Assembly (NCBI GenBank): GCA_951812925.1 | Contig: OX638369.1 | Span: forward strand, 50,339,061-50,403,060 | Origin: Calliopum simillimum | Lineage: Eukaryota; Arthropoda; Insecta; Diptera; Lauxaniidae | Reading direction: 5' to 3' | Length of the DNA stretch: 64,000 bases | In this document: in pieces, positions 35,301-43,230 of the stretch | Numbering within the stretch: the first letter of the stretch is position 1 | How the letters are laid out: each line of letters begins with the position of its first letter | Notes under the pieces: model-generated | What the model saw: only the letters and a program-made list of their open reading frames with translations | Database searches by the model: none | Told to the model about the DNA's origin: nothing | Program-made: the position numbers and the translations under genes

Positions 35301-37440
35301 CAGAGTCGCACTGAATTTAAATCAATGCTGGACGGTGTATAACGATGGCCAAAGCCAGCTGGAAAATATAAAGGTTTCGATATTAAATTGATATACTATG
35401 TATCGATATGACGGCGATGAACTTACTTTTGAAAGGATCAACACGAATTTCTTCACGTGCCTTTAATGCCGCTTCAATGTCTTTTTTCTTAACACATTGT
35501 ATGCCTAAATTACTGAAGACAGCACGCATCGTTTCGCTATTAATCTCTAGGGTGCAGACACCTTTTTTGCAGCCCTCTTTGCCAACCAGATTGTGAGGAT
35601 GTGGTCTAAAAATAAGATTGAAAATAATGATGATTTATTTCATTACTGATTGAAAACTATCCAGAAATATCTTCGTTTTAACTAACGCAGAGTTTTGGGC
35701 AGTTTTTGAAAAAAATTTAATGTATCCAAAAATGATGATCATAATGCTCTCTACAAAAATTATTCTTGAAAATATTTGTTATACCCTACACCCAGGGTAT
35801 ATTCACTTTGTCCTTCCATTTGTAACGCAAAGAAGGAGGCGTGGCAGGTATGGAAAAGTGTATATATTATTGATCAGCATCACCTACTGAGTCGATATAG
35901 CTATTCTGTGGAAATACTTTTCACGGGAAAACTAAGCAAGATAATTACATGAAATTTGTGCTTGTGCCTACGTCGTCAAAGTTGGCTTGTGAGATTGAAA
36001 ATGACTGATATCCGTCAATGGGCACGCCTACCGCCCATACAAAAAATATATTCAATACGCAATTTTTAGAGCACTTTTTGCAATTACGCAACCAAAATGT
36101 AAATTCGAACAAGAAAGCGTGGTACCTCCCATATAAACAAAAGTTTCAAAATGCTATTCTGAGAGTATTTTTTGTGGTAATCTAACCAAATATCTTTCAG
36201 ACGCTAAGGGTAGTTAATGCAAACTTCAACCAGAAACTTGGTTGATTCAGACAAGAAGGCGTGGCACCTCCAATCCACTCAAAGTTTTCATAATGCTGTG
36301 GTATAATCTTTATTTGAGGTAATGTAACCAAATTTTGCACTGATTTTGGAAATAGTTATATCTCCACACAAAACCCAGGCGAACTCAGAAAAGTGGGCGT
36401 GGCACAACCCATACAAGTAAAATATTCATTATGCTATAGAGCAAGCGTTATTCGTGGTAATGTTACAAAATGTCACACAGACACTTGGAATAGTAAATGC
36501 AAGCCCTGAGAAATTTTAATAAATTTGAACAAGAAGATGTGACACTTTCTTTCCGCTTATTTTTCAGTAAATTAATTGCCCCAGTGTCTTCTACATATGT
36601 GTCAAACAAATTATAATTTTTTTAGCACAAATTAACATTTCATGAGGGAAGGCCAAGAAATTTGTGCTTTCGATTTATTTGGACCTCGAACTTCTAACAC
36701 AGTTTTCGGTTAAACGTTTCGAATTAAAGCGCCTCCAACGCTTAAATTACTACATAATGTTGTAACTGGGAACTATTTTCGACTATAAAGTTATTAAATT
36801 ACAAGGATTATAACCTCTTTTAAATCATATGTAATTTCCTAACCTAAAAAAGATACATTTTTTACTCCAAAATAAACATTTTCCATATCATGCTGATCTT
36901 TTCAAACCAAATAAAACTTTTCCATATCACATTAAACTTTTTACAAAAACTATAGTTAGAATTTAATTTGATTTAAAAAAGGTTTATTTTGAATTTTGAT
37001 AAGGTTAATTTGATTAAGAAAAAGTTTAACTTGTAGTAGAAAACCTGTATTTAATTCAAAACTCACCTATGTGGGCTATCTTTGGTCACACATGACACAA
37101 CAACAACTGCACGGCCCTTATACCCAACAATTTCAATGGTAGGAAAGGTCTTATTTTCCGGTGTTGAATTGACACCGGGTATCGAACCAGCCGAACGACC
37201 TTCGCATTCATAGCGAAACCTCAAAGCTTTACCAGCGGGTTGTTCTGTGATTTTAACATACGGTTGTTTCTTGCGTACATTCCTACTGGGTTGTTGCTGT
37301 TGTTGTGCCTGCTGTGGATGTTGCTGCTGTTGCTGTTGCATGCCATTGTAATTTAGATTTTGTAGTTGTTGCTGCTGCTGTTGCTGTGTTGGGTCCATAC
37401 TCCCGACGCCATTATTGGCTGCGTTTTGATTTTGAAACAT
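19985..37440 (-). CDS. dl: Dorsal, Rel/NF-kB transcription factor (gene span, isoforms A and B)
   Basis: Ortholog of Drosophila dorsal, the Toll-pathway NF-kB factor for dorsoventral patterning and immunity; held in the cytoplasm by Cactus and imported on signalling. Isoform A (697 aa) joins 37067-37440, 35427-35605, 34964-35358, 34830-34908, 30983-31090, 22578-22643, 21942-22513 and 19985-20305. Isoform B (999 aa) reads through the donor at 34830 and ends at 32857. All junctions were checked for frame and GT-AG. The N-terminus is Gln-rich; the Rel homology domain starts near residue 59 with the DNA-recognition loop RFRYECEGR (74-82). Dimerisation/IPT sequence fills exons 3-4. The A-specific NLS is KRKRQK (348-353). 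An upstream acceptor CCTACAG near 37461 suggests a separate 5' UTR exon. Confidence 0.96.
20306..21941 (-). other. dorsal-A intron 7
   Basis: A 1.6-kb intron containing the 260-bp MITE at 21410-21670 and, near 20570-20960, three copies of the word AACGTTACA that may mark an older repeat. No gene on the plus strand is supported; the frames at 20764 and 21067 have no motif. Confidence 0.6.
21410..21670. mobile_element. MITE, GACATTACTTTTG family, full copy
   Basis: The ends TATGAGCCGTTTATTTTGAA and its inverse match over about 65 bp with few differences; the subterminal word is CAAAAGTAATGTCAT. The dinucleotide TA at each edge may be the target duplication. Confidence 0.78.
21942..22513 (-). 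CDS. dl: dorsal-A exon 7 (transactivation region)
   Basis: It starts [20 protein letters not shown], matching dorsal. It continues as a low-complexity Asn, His, Gly, Val and Gln-rich transactivation domain with [12 protein letters not shown] near its end. The donor ATG|GTAAAT is phase 0; the frame runs on 17 codons past it, which I take as intron. Confidence 0.88.
22578..22643 (-). CDS. dl: dorsal-A exon 6
   Basis: A 66-nt exon encoding [20 protein letters not shown] plus R, nearly the fly sequence; the acceptor is TTTTCAG and the donor G|GTAAGT. It is too short to be found except by splice-frame and similarity. Confidence 0.9.
24381..24999. mobile_element. hAT MITE (CAAGGGTGTCAGC ends) with nested insertion
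   Basis: Exact 8-bp duplications ATATACAG flank it (24373-24380, 25000-25007). The ends are CAAGGGTGTCAGC and its inverse; beyond them the left arm reads TTCAAATCACTGAGCCAAGC and the right, inverted, GTAGAACAAAAGTGAGCCAA. A second copy in the opposite orientation is at 62499-62898 (400 bp). This one is about 219 bp longer because of the insertion at 24573-24788. Confidence 0.88.
24573..24788. mobile_element. Palindromic MITE nested in the hAT MITE
   Basis: The left end is GGGTATTCACGCGTTGATGC and the inverse of the right end is GGGTATTAATGCGTTGATGC. Also paired are TTGCGGAAGTGCG and TTTCGCACTACTTCTGC near the middle. It is GC-richer than its surroundings and accounts for the length difference from the sister hAT copy. 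Confidence 0.75.
28045..28146 (-). ncRNA. tRNA-like sequence with pol III-type end
   Basis: On the minus strand: an A-box-like GTGGTCTAATGTGC, about 60 nt spacer, the B-box CTGGTTCGAATCCCAG, then AACGGCCAGTTCG and a run of Ts that could stop pol III. No 5' acceptor partner exists, so it is not a functional tRNA; it is probably a tRNA-derived SINE. Confidence 0.35.
28671..28733 (-). ncRNA. Compact tRNA-like hairpin, 63 nt
   Basis: On the minus strand the ends CAACGATCGG and CCGACCGTTG pair over ten bases with one mismatch. Inside lie an A-box-like TCTAGTGACTTG, GGCGTGGAGAGGCC and the B-box TGGGTTCAAATCC. It is shorter than a tRNA (about 72). A related B-box word GAGTTCGAATCTC lies on the plus strand at 28529-28541. 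Confidence 0.35.
28920..29848. mobile_element. piggyBac-type MITE flanked by TTAA
   Basis: TTAA at 28916-28919 and 29849-29852 flanks the ends CCCTTTCAGGACCGTA and the inverse of TATGGTCCTGAAAGGG. Subterminal words GGACACATATGTCCCTATGG recur near 29045 and 29815, and inverted near 29470. TTAA plus CCC ends is the piggyBac signature. The open frames inside carry no transposase motif. Confidence 0.82.
30983..31090 (-). CDS. dl: dorsal-A exon 5 (nuclear localisation signal)
   Basis: It is 108 nt, with acceptor TTTTTAG and donor C|GTAAGT. It encodes [20 protein letters not shown] then a Gln/His run ending HQNDHQDG. It supplies the NLS that isoform B lacks. Confidence 0.92.
31091..32856 (-). other. 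Intron and dorsal-B 3' region
   Basis: The part just below 32857 is expected to be the dorsal-B 3' UTR, the rest intron of the A form. A 111-bp palindromic MITE sits at 31794-31904. I could not fix the polyA site. Confidence 0.5.
31794..31904. mobile_element. Palindromic MITE (CTGTTCGTTTACTCCAAG), copy 1
   Basis: The left end CTGTTCGTTTACTCCAAG and the inverse of the right end (ATGTTCGTTTATTCCAAG) match; AAAAGCTCTCGTTTAAG lies in the arm. A second copy lies at 48241-48361. Confidence 0.72.
32857..34908 (-). CDS. dl: dorsal-B alternative terminal exon
   Basis: The same exon as 34830-34908, read on without splicing for 684 codons to a TAA. It encodes the B-specific tail: [20 protein letters not shown], an acidic/Gln region with a charged [19 protein letters not shown] helix, Pro-rich segments ([11 protein letters not shown], an SH3-ligand type sequence), a basic patch [18 protein letters not shown], and a final conserved-looking acidic block ([18 protein letters not shown]). 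The KRKRQK NLS is absent from this form. The B form and its activator activity are described in Drosophila; the total of 999 aa fits. Frames on the plus strand over this exon are shadows. Confidence 0.93.
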   Translation of the reverse strand, partial: VFIQLRRPSDGITSEALPFEYVPMDSGRPTFWNLRRNLKRKPDLDIFQQILSVDGGGSSIATKLTAETVEPTEVIDLNTPTTEQREFSTPVPAPAPSPAIAEIAHQQEQVAAEEAAKRRSEEEIDTIIDEKVRELEQQRQQIAPMEPDKQTVVVETIADEPRTLSATDKINEWMKSNEFGQQMDTCDPATVASTVNPKSPPALDEDKTLNDLLDQVAELDEIYTDHVMRRDTYNNALINELHGIDASMPADSTSITGVDEPTAMEIDDNFDDAATYTSLQIAFKNPISLPMPLDIMPPSPPLSNLAPEDTQHYDPVEVQTQSPKKSLTQQAPPPRPLPVATPNSIISAQQPHMHVTAAEEEKRPPLPPKRLRKQDSNAENRSIQANLADGGAGGGTLERKPIGHSQIIIMRTPDQSPPTKRLPPTPGGGGNGSNCNTLPKQKKPGFFSKLFSRRKSKSDLCKAQSEQQLQHGSKGTSISGVSEPGSDHFSRNDASRLSVRSAKSLQPIGSGGVSPAKRSPINKPPKTGKPVGRSVSSVSGKRPALLTADVIHIPLKGDSTNSLPHPEAYSNASTITLGNQLDRRTASALQLAEIPISDGNMELVAIADRQSLRNLCEGQFNVMLDPNVDLTEAEHYALYTSIPPQATMSEFDDTSCYYAPVDAGEILTPEEIANRLAEANRVR
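34830..34908 (-). CDS. dl: dorsal coding exon 4, A-form end
   Basis: It encodes [19 protein letters not shown] and YVPMDS, then splices at CAG|GTAGGC to the exon at 31090. The junction gives [14 protein letters not shown], as in Drosophila dorsal-A where the NLS follows the Rel domain directly. Confidence 0.9.
34964..35358 (-). CDS. dl: dorsal coding exon 3
   Basis: It starts after TTTTCCAG and encodes [20 protein letters not shown] through [12 protein letters not shown] to DITEPAK (about residues 185-316), the second Rel/IPT domain that contacts partner subunits and Cactus. It ends in phase 0 at AAA|GTATGT; intron 3 is only 55 nt. Confidence 0.95.
35427..35605 (-). CDS. dl: dorsal coding exon 2
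   Basis: Acceptor TTTTTAG, donor A|GTAAGT. It encodes [18 protein letters not shown] and the rest of the N-terminal Rel domain to VDPFK (about residues 125-184). Confidence 0.93.
35606..37066 (-). other. dorsal intron 1
   Basis: A 1.46-kb intron; the middle is the dispersed repeat copy 2 (35775-36560). The remainder is AT-rich. Confidence 0.7.
35775..36560 (+). repeat. Dispersed repeat, GGGTATATTTACTTTGTCC family, copy 2
   Basis: It opens CAGGGTATATTCACTTTGTCC and shows the same series of words as the copy at 1236: TTGTAACGCAAAG, ATCACCTACTGAGTCGATATAG, and repeated GCGTGGCACCTCC words at about 36118, 36260 and 36398. Confidence 0.72.
37067..37440 (-). CDS. dl: dorsal coding exon 1
   Basis: Residues 1-124 plus 2 nt. 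It has a polyQ N-terminus (three runs between residues 19 and 50), then [18 protein letters not shown] and the DNA-binding loop. It ends at AG|GTGAGT. The start matches the dorsal N-terminus (MFQNQN here). Confidence 0.95.
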
Positions 37441-38700
37441 GACAGATCCAAAAGTTTAGCTGTAGGAAATAAAGAGATAAAAGAGAATGTTTTAGAAATG
37501 TTTTCGGAAAATAAAAATGTGTTGTCTTTGATCTAGGAATGACCTTTTTCTGTTTGAAGCCCTTAATAGATGTTTTCGAAAACTTTTTTCTGCTGTGTAT
37601 TTTAGATATTTTAAAAGTAAATTAATTTCTTCACGCCTATGCAAAAGTTTTATGACTTGTTGCGCCCCAAAACTTATTTAACGGTTTCATTTTCTTTTGC
37701 TCTATGTATTTTCTGAATTTTCTCTCTCTCTCAAAATTGAACTCCGTAATTTCTCTCCGTAGCTTTATTTAATCACTTCAAAACAATTGATAATTTCAAG
37801 ATATATTCCTCGTTGATCGCACACAATACAGCACCAACTGTCGACAGATACTAAAATTAAAGTTGGAAAATTGGCTGTCGCCAACCTCAAAAAAATGTTC
37901 ATCACATGCTCGAAATCTGGTGTGTTGTGTGTGCCATAAAATTATTGAAAATTTGCCTTTTTTTTTTGTTTTTTTGAATTTTAAGAAAACATTTTTTTTG
38001 CCTATACTATGTGCTTGGAAACTATGGTATATTATTCATATTTAATGTTTCATTAAATTAAAAGAGAAACTGTTAATATATCTGTATACACGTACATATC
38101 CCCACCTTGAAGCCCCCACAACGCGCGTGTCCCATTTACAATTTGTTATGATCATTTTTGACAATTTGTTTCTCTTATGATTAACACAACACGACATAGT
38201 ACATTTTCTTTTATTTTCTCAATATCTATGCGAGATCTTTTTAAGTTGTCTTACTCTCTTTTGTTTCAATTTTGAGTTTTTGAAAGGAACATCAAAATAG
38301 AGCAATTTTGGCAGCTCCGGAAAAATTGTTAAAAATAACATTTTGCGTAACGCGCCACAAAACGACAAATACGATACCGCCCCATCCCGTCTGCATGGAA
38401 TTTTTGTTGCTTTGATTGTTCTCTTCGGTGATGTCGCCAACTTTACGCGTTTGGTCAGATGCGTATATATTATACTAAATATATAATACTTGTGGTGTTT
38501 TGAAAAGCAACAAATCATTGAGCAAAAACCATGAATGCTTTGAATGCATCGACAAATGTTCCATGATATCGAAAAATGTTTTATTTTGTCTTTTCAAACA
38601 TTATCTAAGCATTGAAAATGGAATTCAATTCCCACGGAAAATTATAAATGTAGCTTAGTACTCATAATATTTAATAATCATTAACTTTAAGAAGTGCATA
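37441..38700. other. dorsal 5' region and intergenic
   Basis: An acceptor-like TTTCCTACAG lies just upstream of the dorsal ATG (minus strand), so at least one untranslated exon is expected above 37461; I cannot place it or the promoter. No other gene is supported. Confidence 0.45.
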
Positions 38701-38990
38701 TAGAACTCATTCTTATGCTTCATCAGCATGGTGGGCAAAGGTAGACCAAGTAAAGGCTCGGAAGGAACTAAAAAAGAGCTTCAGAACAGCCTGCTTGGGT
38801 ATCACAGAGGCACTAAGGACGTGTCCGACAGTAGCCCTAGCCATGCTTACGGGACTCACTCCTCTTCACCTTATGGTTAAGAAAAAAGCAGCCTGTGCGG
38901 CCCTCAGACTACCTCATTTATAACAACTTAAAGAAGGCAATCTATCAGGAAATGTCAAAATCCTGTATGTGTTCTGGGATACACCATTAG

Positions 38991-39850
38991 GGCTGTTAAA
39001 AAAAAAAATTTTTTTCGAATTTCTTGGATATACTTTGGCATCACGTTCTACATCATGGGAGAATATCCCATGAATTTTTTCAAATTTTTAAATGCATTTT
39101 CAAAGGTGGCTCAAAGCAAAAATATATTTTTATGCTTTAAAATGCTTAGAATCATCCAAGGAACAAGTTCGAATTGTTTTTTTTTTTTTTTAAAGTTTAT
39201 TGAAAATTACTTTAAAAAAAATTGTTTTCTAAAAATAAATAAAAAAAAGAAAACACAATTCACACTTGTTCCTTGGATGATTCTAAGCATTTTATGCCAT
39301 GTGCACTTTTTTGTAAGATGCCTCCCTCTTGAGTAAAAAAGCGTTTTGCCTTTCAAAGGGCTGCATTACTATGTTTCAAACGTTATATCATCGAGCCTGC
39401 TGGCCCAAAAAAGTCTTAACATATCTTGTCTTGAAGGTTTTTAAAAGTTCTTTCAAATAAAATCTTGTAAATTACAAAATGTTCATTTCGTTTAAAGCAC
39501 GATGACTTTTTTCTTTGAAAAACCCTTAAATTTCGCCTTTTTAAAGCAGTTTTTTTGTTTTTTAAGAAGAATAAAATTTTTTTTGGCAATATTAGACCGT
39601 AGGTTTTGAAGTTTATTAAAAACCAAACAAAATGAATGTTTTTAAGTTACACTAAAACAAATTTTTCAAATTGTTTGACAACATTTTATAATTCATGCTA
39701 AAAAAAAAATAATAAAAATATATTTTTGCTTTGAGCCTTTAAAAATGCATTTAAAAATCTGAAAAAATTCATGGGATATTTTTTCATGATGTAGAACGCG
39801 ATGCCAAAGTATATCCAAGAAATTCGAAAAAAATTTTTTTTTGAACAGCC
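38991..39850. mobile_element. Long-TIR element nested in the LINE
   Basis: Inverted arms of about 150 bp (38991-39140 and 39698-39850) start GGCTGTT and share GAATTTCTTGGATATACTTT, CGTTCTACATCATG and AAATGCATTT. A second inverted pair lies inside (GCTTAGAATCATCCAAGGAA at 39146, its inverse at about 39272). The LINE reading is interrupted here and some LINE sequence is lost at the site. No transposase. Confidence 0.75.
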
Positions 39851-40015
39851 ATATACACTAACAGTCTCCGATAAGTTATGTAAAAATCTAATGGCTTTTT
39901 CAATGCACTCCAAGCTTGTCTGGGAGTGTTTTGAACTTCTTCAAGCCCTGTCCAGGAGGAATGAAGTTGGATACCAGGGCACGAGGGGCATGAAGGCAAC
40001 GAAAGGGCAGACTGC

Positions 40016-40483
40016 TTGGCCAAAAGGGGCGCACTCAATACTTTCATAGACCCAGAACCCTTCTGCGGAGTAAACAACAGTTTTAAAAATAACTTAATAC
40101 GGGAATGGGAAAAGGAAAGCCTCTCCGATCACTGGAGAGCCAAAGAAGGTATGCGACAGGCGAAGAGGCTGATCGATCCAAAACATGTTAAGGCTGAAGC
40201 TGTTCTAAATCTCAGCAGGAAAGATATAAAAACGTACAGTGAGATAATGACAGGTCACTGTAAACTTAATTATCACCTAAAAAAGATGGGTTTGGTAGAC
40301 GATGACTCCTGTAGACTCTGCTTAGAGGACTTGGAAACAGCAGAGCATGTGCTATGTGCATGCCCTGCTGCGTTTAGACGCAGAATTAAGTACCTAGGAG
40401 CTGAGATTTTAGATCCAGGTGACATAGGTAAAATTAATCCCATGGCAGTAACAAGATTTATAGATAGTCTGGAACTATTTTGA
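40016..40483 (+). pseudogene. LINE ORF2 C-terminus (RNase H end and zinc knuckle)
   Basis: A 155-codon open frame: it begins in RNase H (AKRGALNTFIDPEPFCG), runs through SDHWRAKEGMRQAKRLIDP and TGHCKLNYHLKKMGLVDD, and has the CxxC-x(7)-H-x(4)-C knuckle CRLCLEDLETAEHVLCACP. It ends with a proper stop before the TAA tail. It is the remainder of a retrotransposon polyprotein, not a host gene. Upstream RNase H is in another frame. Confidence 0.8.
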
Positions 40484-40571
40484 TAGCGAAAGAGGCTGTA
40501 CAAAAGATCTTTCAGGTCGCAGTACAATCTAGAGCCTTTGAATTATAATAATAATAATAGAACTCATTCTT

Positions 40572-42631
40572 TAGAAAATTTTACAAATCACATCAGATAA
40601 ACAGCCATACAAAACCTCTACTTCTCGTGTATCAGTATAATATACTTGGACTGCCAGTTTAACGTGCAAATTTTGAAAGATATATAAAATTTAATTATTC
40701 TTTTGAATTAATTGCATTGCGTTAAATACAAAACAATTCATTTGTAAAATATGCTTCAAGAAAAGTGTTTTAGTTTTTCCACCTATAGTTCGAATGCAAA
40801 TGTACATAGATATAAATACTGACGTCATTATTTTATTTTTTAGTCAGTACAAGACAACATCATTTGAAACTTTGCCAATTAGATCGCTATGCCGTGCGCA
40901 CACAATTTTGCCTGAGTTGCTGGGAACGATTTCTATTCAAGCAAAGCCATTTTGCGCGATGATGATGATGGCGATAATGAAGACAATGCAAAATTAATTC
41001 TTTTGCGGAGGCTACCTAATGAAAAAAACATGATGTTTTTCATAAATATTTTTTGTATTTTAGTCAAATTTTTAAATTTTTTCCTGTTTTTGTTTAGAGT
41101 TTTTCAATTCGTATTCTATAGTTCTACGATAAAAAGCAGATAGATAGATCCAACAGTTAATAAGAATCACATTTCTTATACGAATACCCTTATTAAAAAT
41201 GTATTTATTGCATTTTAATGTTTTATAAAATATGTATCAATTTATTCAATTCATATAGTCTTATTGACGATCATGTTAATTTTTAATTTTGCTTGCCATT
41301 CAGTCAAATTCTCACTATAGTTGTGTCATTAAAATGTTGTCTCTTCACTTCATAAATATTCATCTAATAGATGCGTTTTCACGCGTCATCGGGCTTCAAG
41401 TTTTTTTTAACCGTCACGTAACAAATGACGCTCTTTATTATATATGAATTTTTTTTTTTTTTGACTTTATATTGCAAGATAAATATGTTAGCAAATGTAT
41501 AAAGAAGGTACATTGGAATTTTTTTTTTGAATTTTAGCCAAATCATTTTAAGTCTAGACTCTTGAAAGAAGATTTATTTTTGTCAATGACGCAAAAATTT
41601 CAAGTTTATTTTTTGCGTAAATTTGTTATTTTATTTTTACTATTATTAGCACAATTTCCCAGGATTTTAGTGAACTACTTATATGCAGGTTATTAAAAAA
41701 TTTTTTACTATACAAGGACAAACTCAATAATAATTTATTATATGTAAATATATGCAAGAGTTTTCTTTTTTTTTGTTGTATAAAATTTTAAAAATTTCTT
41801 TTGAGTTTTTACTTCTATTGTTAAACAGGTAAAGCTAACGAATGGAAGCTTTTTTTAAAATTGTACGACGTCATAAAATTTTGTTCGTTAATTTGGTAGT
41901 TTACACGCTGTTGCACCAAAGTCTTCATATAATTTTTGTTTTCTGATAATATCGTACAATTTCTTATTTTTACATATTTAACGTTTAAATCTAGAGGTGA
42001 CTCATCTATATTTTTGTCATTATTTTGTGAGAAATTTAAAAGTTGGTAGTCTTCTGTTCAAAAAAAAATGATGAAAAAAATTTAGATGAAAAAAAATCAT
42101 ATAAACTTCTTGGAATATATCTTTGTTTTAATAAGCCACACTATCGAGTATGTTTTTATAAAATTCGTTTTTTTTACAACTTTCAGTTAATTTGTATTCA
42201 GTTAGGATGTTTATTTCATCAAGCGAAGACTGTACACCGAAACAATTACAAAATGACCACAGCTTTATAAAGAAAAATCGATTACTCATTTTGAAGGGAA
42301 AAACAAACGCTTAATGATGCAGTTTGTAGAAAAGGGCAAAATATTCATCCTCTATATAACCCCAAATATAGATGAAACGGCTATTTTTCCTAGTATCTAA
42401 ATTATATATGTATGCCTGAAAATCTATCAGTTAGAATCCTTTTTTTCTACATAAATTAATGCTTTTCTATTTAAGAAAGTCACATCGGCTGGTTATGAAA
42501 AAATTTTTGGGCTGGAGAGTGGAAATTCTGTGTCAAAATCGTGATGTTTTTTCCTTCTTTCCTATAAAATCAAAAGTCGCTAATGATGAAATTAATATAT
42601 ACTTCCTTTCCATGTTTACAATATATGATAC
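40572..42631. other. Intergenic AT-rich DNA, nothing recognised
   Basis: Two kilobases without a supported gene. Open frames at 40794, 40952 and 42043 have no motifs. Poly-T and poly-A tracts are frequent. Confidence 0.5.
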
Positions 42632-42861
42632 TAGCTATCATCAAAGCACATGTCAAGTATTCTTTGTGGTGTGAGCTTACTGTTCGAAAAATATCAATAA
42701 ATCGGTTGGCTGGTTTTCGTAACTATGTAGTTTCATCCATAACCATATGGAATATTCATGCTTTTTGCCTTATTTTTGTAATGCTGGAGTTTTTTACTCA
42801 AAAACATGGAACAGTAAGCGCACACCTTAAAGGCTACTTGACACGTGCTTTGATGGTAGCA
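42632..42861. mobile_element. Palindromic MITE (CTAYCATCAAAGCAC ends)
   Basis: The left end CTATCATCAAAGCACATGTC and the inverse of the right end CTACCATCAAAGCACGTGTC match, followed by GTGTGAGCTTACTGTTC / GTGTGCGCTTACTGTTC. Single arms of the same family lie at about 18480-18600 and 55175-55290. Confidence 0.72.
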
Positions 42862-42957
42862 AGTAATGTAAATCATTATCTGTTCTGTTCAAAAAAAAAA
42901 AAAAGATATGATTATTTTACAAATATTTTACACATATTTATTATTAATTTATTAAAT

Positions 42958-43213
42958 GAGCCGTTCAAAATGACAATTGTGCAACTCCAAAACGAGGCAA
43001 AAGTGATGTCATATAAATTATGTGCCATAATAATCGGTTATTTGGTCGATATCATTTGTTCAACTAAATCTCAACCGTTCCATATCATCAAGTAAATTTT
43101 TCAAGAAAACAGAAATCAATATTATTCATCCCTAACAAAATGTCAGCCAATCAATATTATGACATTACTTTTGCCTCGTTTTGGAGTTGCACCATTGTCA
43201 TTTTGAACTGCTC
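42958..43213. mobile_element. MITE, GACATTACTTTTG family, beside the satellite
   Basis: The ends GAGCCGTTCAAAATGACAAT and the inverse of the right end GAGCAGTTCAAAATGACAAT match through CTCCAAAACGAGGCAAAAGT. The 8-bp satellite begins about 20 bp after it. Confidence 0.78.
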
Positions 43214-43230
43214 AAATAATTATTTTTTTC

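Larger units (their letters stand above)
38701..40571 (+). mobile_element. 5'-truncated I/R1-like LINE with target duplication
   Basis: Exact 14-bp copies TAGAACTCATTCTT at 38701-38714 and 40558-40571 flank a fragment ending in a TAA-rich tail (40543-40557). The first part (38714-38930) encodes YASSAWWAKVDQVKARKEL and PTVALAMLTGLTPLHLMVKK, the usual post-reverse-transcriptase block. After a nested insertion, RNase H (IYTNSL, then a frameshifted VPGH.GMKGNERADWLAKRGA-like stretch) and the C-terminal zinc knuckle (DDSCRLCLEDLETAEHVLCACP) follow. TAA-tail and domain order fit the I clade. It is dead: truncated, frameshifted, and missing the start of RNase H. Confidence 0.85.

Noticed and set aside
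37863..38045. Short open frame upstream of dorsal
   Set aside because: It falls where untranslated dorsal exons or promoter are expected and looks random; no similarity recognised.
42583..43095. 170-codon open frame on the plus strand
   Set aside because: It runs across two MITEs (42632-42861 and 42958-43213) and an A-run; the peptide is low quality and follows inverted repeat sequence, not a gene.
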